Program-made: the position numbers and the translations under genes
Notes under the pieces: model-generated
Told to the model about the DNA's origin: nothing
Databases searched by the model: none
Seen by the model: only the letters and a program-made list of their open reading frames with translations
DNA from: Streptomyces sp. CC208A
Lineage (GTDB): Bacteria > Actinomycetota > Actinomycetes > Streptomycetales > Streptomycetaceae
Assembly (NCBI RefSeq): GCF_030010625.1
Contig: NZ_JASCXN010000002.1
Location: forward strand, 62,001 to 126,000
Direction: 5' to 3'
DNA length: 64,000 nucleotides
Shown here: one piece after another, positions 48,838-58,300 of the stretch
How the letters are laid out: every line of letters begins with the position of its first letter
How positions within the stretch are numbered: the stretch's first letter is position 1

Positions 48838-50331
48838 TCAGACCTCCCAGGCGCGCCGCTCGTCCTCCCGAGGGGCCAGGACCAGGGACGGACGGCCGGG
48901 ACCGAAGGCCATCACAGGGCGTTCCGCGTCCCACGCCCGCCACCCGGGATCGCCCTCCGCCGCGAAGGCCACCCAGGCCGCGTGCATCGCCGCCGCCAGA
49001 TCGCGCGGAGCGTCCGGACCCGTCATCGCCTCCGCCTCCGGCGTGTCCAGGGTGTCGAAGACGAACCCGAGCTCCAGCGCGTGGCAGGCGCCGAGGCCGA
49101 GCACCGGCGACGGCCAGCCGAACTCGTACAGGTACGTGCGTCCCGCCGCCCCCGACCGCAGCCGCGCGTCGGCGATCCGGTTGAGCGGCACCCGCAGCAG
49201 CTTGTCGGTGGCGAGCGCCCCCAGGACCTCGCCGGGCCGCGCCTGCGGCCGGTTGGCCCGGTAGACCCGGGCGGTACGCGACGGCACCCGCGTCCTCCAC
49301 AGCGCCGCCCGCAGCATCAGCGGCGACAGCCGCTCCACGAGCCCGTTCGGCACGAACCAGAGCCGGTACTCCTCCGTCGTCGTCCCCAGCAGCAGGTCCA
49401 CCCCGGCGGACTCCCCGGCCGCAAGCGCCTCCGCCGGATCGCGCGGCAGCACCTCGCCGTCCACCACGATCCGGAACGCGTGCCCGCCGCCCGTCAGCGG
49501 CGAGCCCTTCGCCGTCACCTCCGTCTGCGCCGTGAGCAGCCGCTCCCGGTCCACGGCCGCGAACGCCTCCGCCGTCGCCGGGACCCCCAGCCGCCGGGCC
49601 ACCGCCTCCGTCGTCCGCCGCGCCCGCCCGAGCGGCACCGCCATCGGCGCCCCGCTCTGGACCACGGCCCGCCGGAAGAGCCCGCGCGCGAGCGGCGAGG
49701 CGAGCAGCGCCGCGATCGAGATCGCGCCCGCCGACTCCCCGAAGACCGTCACCCGCTCCGGATCGCCGCCGAAGGCCGCGACGTTCTCCCGCACCCATCG
49801 GAGCGCGGCGATCTGGTCGCGCAGGCCGAGATCGGCGGGCGCGTCGGGGAAGACCCCGAACCCCTCGATCCCCAGCCGGTAGTTGACGGAGACGAGGACC
49901 ACGCCGTCGCGCGCGAACGCGGTCCCGTCGTAGACGGGCACGGCGTTCGAACCGTGGAGGAGCGAGCCCCCGTGGATCCACACCATCACCGGCCGGCCGG
50001 CGCCGTCCGGACCGGCGGCCGGACCCGAAGGACCCCAGGGCGCCCAGATGTTGACGTTCAGGCAGTCGTCGCCGTCGACCGCAGGGTCCGGCAACAGCGC
50101 GTCCAGCGGCGGCGCGTAGGGCCGCTTCGGCGCGGTCGGACCGAACTCCGTCGCCTTCCGCACCCCCTCCCACGGCTCCACCGGCTCCGGCGCCCGGAAC
50201 CGCAGCTCCCCGAACGGCGCCCGCGCGTACGGCACACCGAGGAAGCCGGCCACCCCCTCCCGTACGCGCACACCGCGCACCCGCCCGGCGACGAGGGCGG
50301 CCTCGGGCGCATCTGCTTTCCGCTCCGTCAC
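48838..50331 (-). CDS. Type B carboxylesterase/para-nitrobenzyl esterase-like
   Basis: 497 residues, alpha/beta hydrolase of the COesterase family: VAGFLGVPYARAPFGELRFRAPEPVEPW, EDCLNVNIW-like DDCLNVNIWAPWG, VMVWIHGGSLLHGSN (oxyanion HGG), VTVFGESAGAISIAALL (nucleophile Ser in GESAG), and catalytic His in GACHALELGFVF. It hydrolyses carboxylic esters. Its GTG overlaps the stop of the acyl-CoA ligase gene (GTGA), so the two form an operon and may act on the same acyl compound: ester cleavage, then CoA activation. Confidence 0.92.
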   Translation of the reverse strand: MTERKADAPEAALVAGRVRGVRVREGVAGFLGVPYARAPFGELRFRAPEPVEPWEGVRKATEFGPTAPKRPYAPPLDALLPDPAVDGDDCLNVNIWAPWGPSGPAAGPDGAGRPVMVWIHGGSLLHGSNAVPVYDGTAFARDGVVLVSVNYRLGIEGFGVFPDAPADLGLRDQIAALRWVRENVAAFGGDPERVTVFGESAGAISIAALLASPLARGLFRRAVVQSGAPMAVPLGRARRTTEAVARRLGVPATAEAFAAVDRERLLTAQTEVTAKGSPLTGGGHAFRIVVDGEVLPRDPAEALAAGESAGVDLLLGTTTEEYRLWFVPNGLVERLSPLMLRAALWRTRVPSRTARVYRANRPQARPGEVLGALATDKLLRVPLNRIADARLRSGAAGRTYLYEFGWPSPVLGLGACHALELGFVFDTLDTPEAEAMTGPDAPRDLAAAMHAAWVAFAAEGDPGWRAWDAERPVMAFGPGRPSLVLAPREDERRAWEV

Positions 50332-51833
50332 GGCCGCGCCCCTTCCGCGACGGGTGCCACCAGGGCGCGCTTGAGGACCTTGCCCGTCGGACCGAGGGGC
50401 AGCGCGTCGACGAAACGGACGACGCGCGGGTACTTGTGGCGGCCGAGCCGTTCCCGCGCCCAGTCGACGAGTGCGTCCTCCGTCACGGGGACGGCGCCGT
50501 CCCGGCGTACCACCACCGCGCACACCTCCTCGCCCTTCGCCTCGTCGGGCACGCCGATCACGGCGACCTCGGAGACCGCGGGGTGACGGACCAGGACCTC
50601 CTCGACCTCGCGCGGATAGATGTTGAAACCGCCCCGGATGACCAGGTCCTTCTTCCGGTCCACGATCCGCAGGAAACCGTCCTCGTCCCGCGCGCCCAGA
50701 TCGCCCGTGCGGAACCAGCCGTCCACGACCGCGGCGGCCGTCGCCTCCGGATCGTCGAGGTAGCCGGCGAACACGTTGTGCCCCCGCACCACCACCTCGC
50801 CGACCTCGCCGTCCGGCAGCAGCCGGACCTCGCCGTCGAGCGCCGCGTCGGCCACCGCGACCTCGACGCCCCAGACCGGGTGCCCCACCGTGCCCGGGCG
50901 GCGCCCGAGGTGCGGCTGGTTGAACGTCGCCACCGGCGAGGTCTCCGTCAGTCCGTACCCCTCCAGGACCGGCGTCCGGAAGGTCTCCTCGAAGCGCTCA
51001 AGGACGGCGAGCGGCAGCGCCGCCCCGCCGGAGACCGCCGCCCGCAGAGCCCCGGGCCGCCGCTCCGAGACGGCCGCCGCCTCCACCAGGGCGTGGTACA
51101 TCGTCGGCACGCCCATGAACACCGTGACGCCCTCGTCGGCGAGCGCCTCCAGGGCCGCGGGCCCGCTGAACCTGGGCATCAGGACCAGCGTCGCGCCCTG
51201 CCGCAGCGTCCCGTTCATCGCGCACGTCTGCCCGTAGCTGTGGAACAGCGGCAGACAGCCGAGGACGACGTCGTCCGCGCCGAGACCGAGCAGGTCCTGC
51301 GAGGTCACGGCCGCGTTCATGACGATGTTGAGGTGGGTCAGACGGGCGCCCTTGGGGCGCCCCGTGGTGCCGCTCGTGTAGAGGATCACCGCCGTGTCCG
51401 ACGGCTCGGCCGGCTCCGCGGCGGCCAGCGGCTCCGGTGCCGACGGCGCACCCCGGAAGGCCCGTACGCCGGCCGCCCGCGCCGCCTCCTCGGCGACCTC
51501 CCACAGCGGGCCGCCGCTCACGATCGCGACCGCGCCGCTGTGCTCCAGGACGAAACGGACCTCGTCGGCGACGAGCAGCGCGTGCACCGGGACGACGGTG
51601 GCGCCGACGGCGAGCGCCCCGTAGTAGACGCGCAGGAACTCGGCGGTGTTGGGCAGCAGCACCGCCACCCGGTCGCCCGGCTTCACCCCCGCCTCCCGCA
51701 GCCCGGCGGCGCAGCGCAGCGCCGCGTCCCACAGCTCGCGGTAGGTGGACCGGCCCGCGCCCTCGACGACGGCGATCCGGTCGGGGAAGTGGCGGGCGGA
51801 CTCGCCCAGCACGCCGGCGACGCTCAGTGACAT
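50328..51833 (-). CDS. Long/medium-chain acyl-CoA ligase (AMP-forming)
   Basis: 501 residues of the ANL adenylating superfamily: ILYTSGTTGRPKGARLTHLN (phosphate-binding loop), GYGLTETSPVATFN (A5), YLDDPEATAAAVVDGWFRTGDLG (A7 with catalytic Asp), ILRIVDRKKDLVIRGGFNIYPREVEEVL (hinge) and the terminal Lys in GPTGKVLKRAL. It activates a carboxylic acid to its CoA thioester. ATG 51833 has GGAG six bases upstream; ATG 51851 or ATG 51914 would extend it through a 15-bp tandem repeat. Translation is coupled to the carboxylesterase. A divergent PucR regulator (52050) may control it. Confidence 0.92.
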   Translation of the reverse strand: MSLSVAGVLGESARHFPDRIAVVEGAGRSTYRELWDAALRCAAGLREAGVKPGDRVAVLLPNTAEFLRVYYGALAVGATVVPVHALLVADEVRFVLEHSGAVAIVSGGPLWEVAEEAARAAGVRAFRGAPSAPEPLAAAEPAEPSDTAVILYTSGTTGRPKGARLTHLNIVMNAAVTSQDLLGLGADDVVLGCLPLFHSYGQTCAMNGTLRQGATLVLMPRFSGPAALEALADEGVTVFMGVPTMYHALVEAAAVSERRPGALRAAVSGGAALPLAVLERFEETFRTPVLEGYGLTETSPVATFNQPHLGRRPGTVGHPVWGVEVAVADAALDGEVRLLPDGEVGEVVVRGHNVFAGYLDDPEATAAAVVDGWFRTGDLGARDEDGFLRIVDRKKDLVIRGGFNIYPREVEEVLVRHPAVSEVAVIGVPDEAKGEEVCAVVVRRDGAVPVTEDALVDWARERLGRHKYPRVVRFVDALPLGPTGKVLKRALVAPVAEGARP

Positions 51834-51870
51834 GACACGCTCCAGGGACATGGTGGTGACCGCGGTGCCG

Positions 51871-51915
51871 ACCTTCCGTGACACGACCTTCCGTGACACC
51901 GCCTTCCGTGACATG
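51871..51915 (-). repeat. Three tandem copies of a 15-bp unit upstream of the acyl-CoA ligase start
   Basis: On the plus strand the unit (A/G)CCTTCCGTGACA(C/T)(G/C) is repeated at 51871-51885, 51886-51900 and 51901-51915. Read leftward each copy gives TCACGGAAGG, which holds a Shine-Dalgarno-like GGAAGG. If translation began at ATG 51914 the repeat would encode SRK(A/V)V units in frame with the ligase. Confidence 0.8.
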
Positions 51916-52049
51916 GCACAGAATCGTCCGTGGAGACGGCGCGACACCATGTGCAGACGCCCACCATGTACGCCCTCGGCCTGGGCACCGGCCCCTCGGC
52001 CGCCGCCGGGGCGTGGCAATCGCCAAAGAGCGGCGCTACGGTGCGAGCC

Positions 52050-53414
52050 ATGACGCCAAGCCCGCCCGGCGCCCCCCACCCCTCGTCCCAGCCCCCGCCG
52101 GACCGCTCCTCCGCCGCGCTGCGCCGCTCCCTCGCCGCCGCGCTGCTCGCCGACGTCGACCGGCTCACCGACCGGGCCGTCGACGACATCCGCGCCCACT
52201 CCGGCACCTACGCCTCCGGCGACCCCGTCACCCGCCAGGACCTGTGGGCGGTCTGCCGCGACAACATGCTGCGCGCCCTGGAGGACTTCGGCGGCCTCGC
52301 CCCGACCGTCGGCGACTTCGAGGGCGCGGCCCGCGAGACCGGCCGCCGCCGCGCCGAACAGGGCGTCCCGCTGGACACCGTCCTCCAGGCGTACCGGCGC
52401 GGCGGGCGGGTCCTGTGGCAGGTCATGGCCGAGCACCTGCGCGGCCGGGCCGGCCGCGCAGCGGACAGCCGCGACCTGGAGCTCGACGTCGCCGGCGCCG
52501 TCTGGGAGACCATCGACCGCTACTCCGTCGCGATGGCCGACGCGTACCGCCTCGCCCAGCTGGAGCTCCAGAACCGGCAGGACACCCGCCGCGCCGCGCT
52601 CTTCGAGGCGCTGCTCGACGGCCGCGCCGACGACCCCGCCGTCGCGTCCGCCGCGGCCGCCGCCCTGGGGGTGCCCGCCCAGGACCGGTACGTCGTCGTG
52701 GTCGCCACCCAGGACCCGGCGGCCCCGCCCCACCCCGCGCCCGTCCTCGAGGCCCAGGGGCTGTGGTCGTTCTGGCACCCGCGCTCCGGGCGGTACGCCG
52801 GCATCGTCCGCCTCCCGCGCCGTGACACGTCCGCCGGCCGGACCCCGCCGCCCGGCGCCCGGCCCGACCCGGCCCTGCTCCGGCTCCTCGACGCGCTGCG
52901 CGAACGCACCGGCGCCACCGCCGGCGTCTCGCCCGAGTTCGCCCGCCTCTCCCAGGCCGGCCGCGCCCTCCGGCTCGCCGAGCAGACCCTCCGTACCCTC
53001 CCCGCCGGAAGCGGTGAGGCCGCCGTCTTCGACGCCCGCCTCACCGAGGTCCTGCTCAGCGGCCGCCCCGACATCGCCGAGCGGATCGTCACCGTCCACC
53101 TCGGCCCCGTCCTCGCCACCGGCGGCGAACGCACCGCGCTCCTGACCACCCTCCGCGTCTGGCTCGACCAGGGCTGCTCCGCCTCCCGCGCCGCCGAACT
53201 CCTCTACTGCCACCGCAACACCGTGCTCAACCGCATCGGCCGCGTCGCCGAACTCACCGGCCGCTCCAGCGAGTCCGGCGAGGCGCGCCTCGGCTGGGCA
53301 CTCGCCCTGCGCGCCCTCCCGTACGCCGGTATCCCCGACGCACCCGGTTCCTCCCGGGCCGTGGCGGAGCCGGCCGGCCCGGGCGGCGCGGAGCGCGAGG
53401 CGCCCGGCGCGTAG
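52050..53414 (+). CDS. PucR-family transcriptional regulator
   Basis: 454 residues: a sensor domain (RDLLWAVCRDN-like central part with RRAEQGVPLDTVLQAYRRGGRVLWQVM), a GGDEF-like middle region (FARLSQAGRALRLAEQTLRT), and the C-terminal PucR helix-turn-helix LLTTLRVWLDQGCSASRAAELLYCHRNTVLNRIGRVAELTG. Proteins with the same layout are often called CdaR/PucR-type sugar-diacid or purine regulators. Start ATG 52050. It is divergent from the acyl-CoA ligase/carboxylesterase operon, its likely target. Confidence 0.92.
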   Translation: MTPSPPGAPHPSSQPPPDRSSAALRRSLAAALLADVDRLTDRAVDDIRAHSGTYASGDPVTRQDLWAVCRDNMLRALEDFGGLAPTVGDFEGAARETGRRRAEQGVPLDTVLQAYRRGGRVLWQVMAEHLRGRAGRAADSRDLELDVAGAVWETIDRYSVAMADAYRLAQLELQNRQDTRRAALFEALLDGRADDPAVASAAAAALGVPAQDRYVVVVATQDPAAPPHPAPVLEAQGLWSFWHPRSGRYAGIVRLPRRDTSAGRTPPPGARPDPALLRLLDALRERTGATAGVSPEFARLSQAGRALRLAEQTLRTLPAGSGEAAVFDARLTEVLLSGRPDIAERIVTVHLGPVLATGGERTALLTTLRVWLDQGCSASRAAELLYCHRNTVLNRIGRVAELTGRSSESGEARLGWALALRALPYAGIPDAPGSSRAVAEPAGPGGAEREAPGA

Positions 53415-53423
53415 GCTGGCCGA

Positions 53424-54050
53424 ATGCAGGAGCAGTACCGCACGCCGGCACGCGAGGGTGTCCACGAGACCGAGATCAACCGTTCGCGTTTCCTCTGCGC
53501 GCTCGCACCGGTCGCCGACGAACGCGAGGCGCAGGAGTTCGTGGCGCGGATCCGCCGGGAACATCCGACGGCCACCCACAACTGCTACGCCTACGTGCTC
53601 GGCGCCGATGCCTCCGTCCAGAAGGCGAGCGACGACGGAGAACCCGGCGGCACCGCCGGCGTCCCCATGCTCCAGATGCTGCTGCGCCGCGACATGCGGT
53701 ACGTCGTCGCCGTCGTCACCCGCTACTACGGGGGCGTCAAACTCGGCGCGGGCGGCCTCATCCGCGCCTACGGCGGGGTCGTCGGCGAAGCCCTCGACGC
53801 GCTCGGCACCATCACCCGGCAGCGGTACCGGCTCGCCACCGTCACCGTCGACCACCAGCGGGCCGGAAAGCTGGAGAACGACCTGCGGTCCACCGGCCGC
53901 GCCGTGCGGGAGGTGCGGTACGCCGACGCCGTCACCATCGAGATCGGCCTCCCGGACGCCGACGTGCCCGCCTTCCGCACCTGGCTCGCCGACGCGACGG
54001 CCGGCACGGCCACCGTGGAACTCGGCGGCGAGGCGTACGGCGACGCCTGA
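53424..54050 (+). CDS. YigZ/IMPACT family protein
   Basis: 208 residues: HETEINRSRFLCALAPVADEREAQEFVARIRREHPTATHNCYAYVLG (IMPACT N-domain), DGEPGGTAGVPMLQML and VVTRYYGGVKLGAGGLIRAYGGV, followed by the DUF1949 ferredoxin-like C-domain (RYRLATVTVDHQRAGKLENDLRSTGRAV). The family is near-universal; bacterial members bind ribosomes or nucleotides, but the exact function is unclear. It starts 9 bases after the PucR stop, so may be cotranscribed. It is followed by a GGATCC-rich hairpin. Confidence 0.95.
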   Translation: MQEQYRTPAREGVHETEINRSRFLCALAPVADEREAQEFVARIRREHPTATHNCYAYVLGADASVQKASDDGEPGGTAGVPMLQMLLRRDMRYVVAVVTRYYGGVKLGAGGLIRAYGGVVGEALDALGTITRQRYRLATVTVDHQRAGKLENDLRSTGRAVREVRYADAVTIEIGLPDADVPAFRTWLADATAGTATVELGGEAYGDA

Positions 54051-54084
54051 CACGGGTCCGCCGGGGTAGCGTGGTGGACGCGCC

Positions 54085-54161
54085 GGATCCACAATCCGAG
54101 GCGGACCTCCTGGATCCAAAATCCAGGATCCAGGATCCGAGATCCAGGATTTTGGATCCAG
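54085..54161. repeat. GGATCC-rich repeat and hairpin upstream of sbcD
   Basis: Five GGATCC sites lie within 75 bp (54085, 54112, 54126, 54133, 54154). CTGGATCCAAAATCC (54110-54124) and GGATTTTGGATCCAG (54147-54161) are a perfect 15-bp inverted repeat whose 22-base loop is filled with further AGGATCC/GAGATCC units of 7-bp period. The stretch is far more A/T-rich than its surroundings and reads into sbcD about 55 bases later. Confidence 0.9.
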
Positions 54162-54216
54162 AATTTCGAGAAGCAGGGACGAGGGGCGGCACGCGCATGC
54201 GGGGTGGGGCGACGAC

Positions 54217-55389
54217 GTGAGGTTCCTGCACACCTCGGACTGGCACCTCGGTCGATCCTTCCACCGCGTCGGCCTGCTCAAGGCCCAGGCCGCCTTCCTC
54301 GACCACCTCGTCGCCACCGTGCGCGACCGCGAGGTGGACGCCGTCCTCGTCGCAGGCGACGTGTACGACCGTGCCGTGCCGCCGCTCCCCGCCGTCGAGC
54401 TCTTCGACCGCGCCCTGCACCGCCTCGCCGAGGCCGGCGTGCCCACCGTCATGATCTCCGGCAACCACGACTCCGCCCGCCGACTCGGCGTCGGCGCCGG
54501 ACTCCTCGGCCGCGCCGGCATCCACCTGCGGACCGACCCGGCCGGCATCGGCACCCCCGTCGTCCTCACCGACGCCCACGGCGAGGTCGCCCTCTACGGC
54601 CTGCCGTACCTGGAGCCCGCCCTCGTACGGGAACAGCTCGGCGCGGCGAGGTCCGGTCACGAGGCAGTGCTCGGCGCCGCCATGGACCGGGTCAGGGAGG
54701 ACCTCGCGGCCCGGCCCCCCGGCACCCGCTCCGTCGTCCTCGCGCACGCCTTCGTCGCCGGCGGCGCGCCCAGCGACAGCGAGCGCGACATCACCGTCGG
54801 CGGCGTCGCCGCCGTCCCCGCCGGCGTCTTCGACGGCGTCGACTACGTGGCCCTCGGCCATCTGCACGGCGCCCAGACCCTCACCCCGCGCGTCCGGTAC
54901 TCCGGCTCGCCGCTCGCCTACTCCTTCTCCGAGGCCGACCACCGCAAGACCATGTGGCTGATCGACCTCGGCGCGGACGGCGAGGTCACCGCCGCCGAGC
55001 GCGTCGACTGCCCGGTGCCCCGCCCCCTCGCCCGGCTCAGGGGCCGCCTCGACGACCTGCTCGCCGACCCGGCGCACGACCGGCACCGGGACTCCTGGGT
55101 CGAGGCCACCCTCACCGACGCCGTACGGCCGCACGACCCCATGGCCCGGCTCGCCGAACGCTTCCCGCACACCCTCAGCCTCGTCTTCGAGCCCGAGCGT
55201 GCCGACACCGACTCCCTCGCCTCCTACGCCCAGCGCCTCCGGGGCCGCAGCGACCGGCAGATCGCCGAGGACTTCGTGGCCCACGTCCGCGGCGACGGAC
55301 TCGACACGGCGGAACGGGCCGTCCTGTACGGCGCCTTCGACGACGTCCGCGTCGACGCCGCCACCACCGAGCGCGAGGGGGGCCGATGA
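54217..55389 (+). CDS. sbcD: Exonuclease SbcD (Mre11-like nuclease subunit)
   Basis: 390 residues with the calcineurin-like phosphoesterase motifs in order: DWHLGRSF (about 8), GDVYDRAVP (about 49), GNHDSARR (about 89), VLAHAFVAGG (about 175) and VALGHLHGAQ (about 209). With SbcC it forms the nuclease that opens hairpin DNA and trims protein-blocked ends. The GTG at 54217 begins right before the conserved RFLHTSDWHLG. Its stop overlaps the sbcC start (ATGA). Confidence 0.96.
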   Translation: MRFLHTSDWHLGRSFHRVGLLKAQAAFLDHLVATVRDREVDAVLVAGDVYDRAVPPLPAVELFDRALHRLAEAGVPTVMISGNHDSARRLGVGAGLLGRAGIHLRTDPAGIGTPVVLTDAHGEVALYGLPYLEPALVREQLGAARSGHEAVLGAAMDRVREDLAARPPGTRSVVLAHAFVAGGAPSDSERDITVGGVAAVPAGVFDGVDYVALGHLHGAQTLTPRVRYSGSPLAYSFSEADHRKTMWLIDLGADGEVTAAERVDCPVPRPLARLRGRLDDLLADPAHDRHRDSWVEATLTDAVRPHDPMARLAERFPHTLSLVFEPERADTDSLASYAQRLRGRSDRQIAEDFVAHVRGDGLDTAERAVLYGAFDDVRVDAATTEREGGR

Positions 55390-58300
55390 GGCTGCACCGC
55401 CTGGAGATCACCGCCTTCGGCCCCTTCGGGACCACCCAGACCATCGACTTCGACGCCCTGTCCTCCGCCGGACTCTTCCTCCTCCACGGCCCCACCGGCG
55501 CCGGCAAGACCTCCGTCCTCGACGCCGTCTGCTTCGCCCTGTACGGGAGCGTGCCCGGCGCCCGCCAGGCCCCCGGCACCACCCTCCGCAGCGACCACGC
55601 CCCGGCCGGCACCCCCACCGAGGTGCTGCTCGACCTGACCGTCGGCGGCCGCCGCCTGGAGATCACGCGCAAGCCCGCCCAGCCCCGCCCCAAGAAGCGC
55701 GGCGGCGGCTTCACCACCGAGAAGGCGCAGAGCACGCTGCGCGAGTACGACCCCGCCACGCGCGCGTGGACCGGGCTCAGCAGGTCCCACCAGGAGATCG
55801 GCGAGGAGGTCACCCAGCTCCTCGGGATGAGCCGCGACCAGTTCTGCCAGGTCGTCCTCCTCCCGCAGGGCGACTTCGCCCGCTTCCTGCGCGCCGACGC
55901 CGAGGCCCGCGGCAAGCTCCTCGGCCGCCTCTTCGACACCCGCCGCTTCGCCGCCGTCGAGGAACGCCTCGCCGAACTGCGCCGCCTCGCCGCCCACCAG
56001 GTCGAGGAGGGCGACACCCGGCTCCTCGCCCTCGCCCACCGCATGGCCCAGGCCGCCGAAGGACTGCCCGCCGCCCGCACCCCCGTCGACGGCAGGCCCG
56101 GCGAACCCGGCCTCGCCGACACCGTCCTCGGCTGGGGTGCCGTCGCCCGCACCGAGGCCCGCGAGGCCGTCGACATCGCCGCCGTACGCCTCGCCGCCGC
56201 CGAGCACGCCGAGGCCCGTGCCCGCGCCGCCGCCGGGCACGCCCGGGACCTCGCCGCCCGCCAGGCCCGCCACGCCGAGGCGCTGCGCCGCCGCGAGGCG
56301 CTCACCGCCAGGATCCCCGAACGCGACCGTGACCGGCGCGCCCTCGACCTCGCCCTCGCGGCCGAGCGGGTCGCCCCCGCCCTCGCCCTGCGCCGGGAGG
56401 CCGAACGCGAGCACGCCGACGCCCTCGCCGCCCGCGACGCCGCCCGCTCCCCGCTGCCCCCCGACCTCGCCGACGCCCCGGCCGAACAGCTCTCCGCCCT
56501 GGGGGACCGGCTCCGTGAGGAGCTCGGCGGACTCGCCGCCGCCCGCCGCGCCGAGCACCGCGCCGCCGAACTCGCCGAGGAACACGCCCTCCTGGAGCGT
56601 GAGGCCCGCGCCGACGAGGAGGCCCTCCAGGAGGCGGCCGGCTGGCTCGCCGACTGGGAACGCCGCCGTGCCGAGCTCAAGGAGCGCGTCGACACCGCGC
56701 AGGACGCCGCCGCCCGCGCCGAACAGCTCGCCGGACGGCTCGAACCCCTCCGCCTCCGGCTCGCCGCCGCCCGCCGCCGCGACACCCTCGCCCGGACCCT
56801 CGCCGAGGCCGAGGAGCGGTACGCGGCCGCCCGCGAGCACCGCAACGCCACCCACGAGACCTGGCTCGACCTCAAGTCCCGCCGGCTGCGCGGCATCGCC
56901 GCCGAACTCGCCGCCACCCTCACCGACGGAGACCCCTGCCAGGTCTGCGGCTCCACCAGCCACCCCGCGCCCACCCCCACCACCGCCGACCACGTCGACC
57001 GGGCCGCGGAGGAGGCCGCCTACGCCCGCTACACGGAGGCCGACGAGACCGCCCGCGCCGCCGAACGCGAACGCGTCGCCACCCGCGAGGCGCTCGCCGC
57101 GGCCCGCGAGGAGGTGCGCTCCCTGGCCCCGTCAGGGACGCAGCACGATGAGTCGAACCATGAGCCCACCGTCGCCGAACTCGTCGAGGAGACCGAGGAG
57201 CTGACCGCCCGTCACGCCGAGGCGCACGCCCTCGCCGCCCGCAGCCACCCGGCCCGCGAGGCGCTGGCGCGCGCCGAGCGCGAGCACGAGGAGCGGGCCG
57301 CCGCCCGACAGGAGGCGGAACGGCGCGTCGCCGCCCGCACCTCGCACCGCGAAGCCCTCGACCGGCAGCGGGCCGCGCTCGCCGAGGAACTGGCCCGGGG
57401 GCGCGGCGCGTTCGCCACCGTGGCCGAACACGCCGACCGCCTGGAACGGCGCATCGCCCTCCTGACCGAGGCCGCCGGAGCCGCCCGCGCCGAGGAGACC
57501 GCCGTCGACCGCCTCAAGAAGGCCGACTCCCAACTCGCCGACGCCGCCTACAAGGCAGGGTTCTCCACCCCCGCCGAGGCCGCCGCCGCCCTCCTCGACG
57601 AACACGGGCGCCGCACCCTCCGCGACCGTCTCGACGCCTGGCAGGCAGAGGCCGCCGCCGTCGCCGACCGGCTCGCCGAACCCGGCGTCGAGGAGGCCGC
57701 CGCGCTCCCGCCCGCCGACCCGGCCGGGGCCGAGGCCGCCCACGAGGCCGCGGAGCGGGCCCTGCGGGCCGCCACGGCCGGACTCGCCGCCGCCCGCGAG
57801 CGCGCCGCGGGACTCGCCGGCCTCGCCCGCCAGGCCGAGGCCGAGGTACGGCGCCTGGGGCCGCTGCGTACCGCCCACGACCGGGTCGCACGGCTCGCCG
57901 GACTCACCGCCGGCACCTCCACGGAGAACGAACGCCGGATGCGCCTGGAGTCGTACGTCCTCGCCGCCCGGCTCGAACAGGTCGCCGCGGCCGCCTCCGC
58001 CCGCCTCCGGCGCATGTCCTCCGGCCGCTACACCCTCGTCCACTCCGACGCGCGGGCCGGCGGAGTCCGGCGCAGCGGCCTCGGCCTGCACGTCGTCGAC
58101 GCCTGGACCGGCCACACCCGCGACACCGCCACCCTCTCGGGCGGCGAGACCTTCTTCGCCTCGCTCGCCCTCGCCCTCGGCCTCGCCGACGTCGTCACCG
58201 ACGAGGCCGGCGGCGTCCGCCTCGACACCCTCTTCATCGACGAGGGCTTCGGCAGCCTCGACGACCAGACCCTCGACGAGGTCCTCGACGTCCTGGACTC

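Noticed and set aside
54085..54161. GGATCC repeats as a CRISPR array
   Set aside because: Units of 7 bp without unique spacers and no cas genes.
50328..54569. 1413-codon minus-strand frame reading through several genes
   Set aside because: Only the 50328-51833 part is a real acyl-CoA ligase; the rest is antisense to the PucR and YigZ genes and the sbcD promoter.
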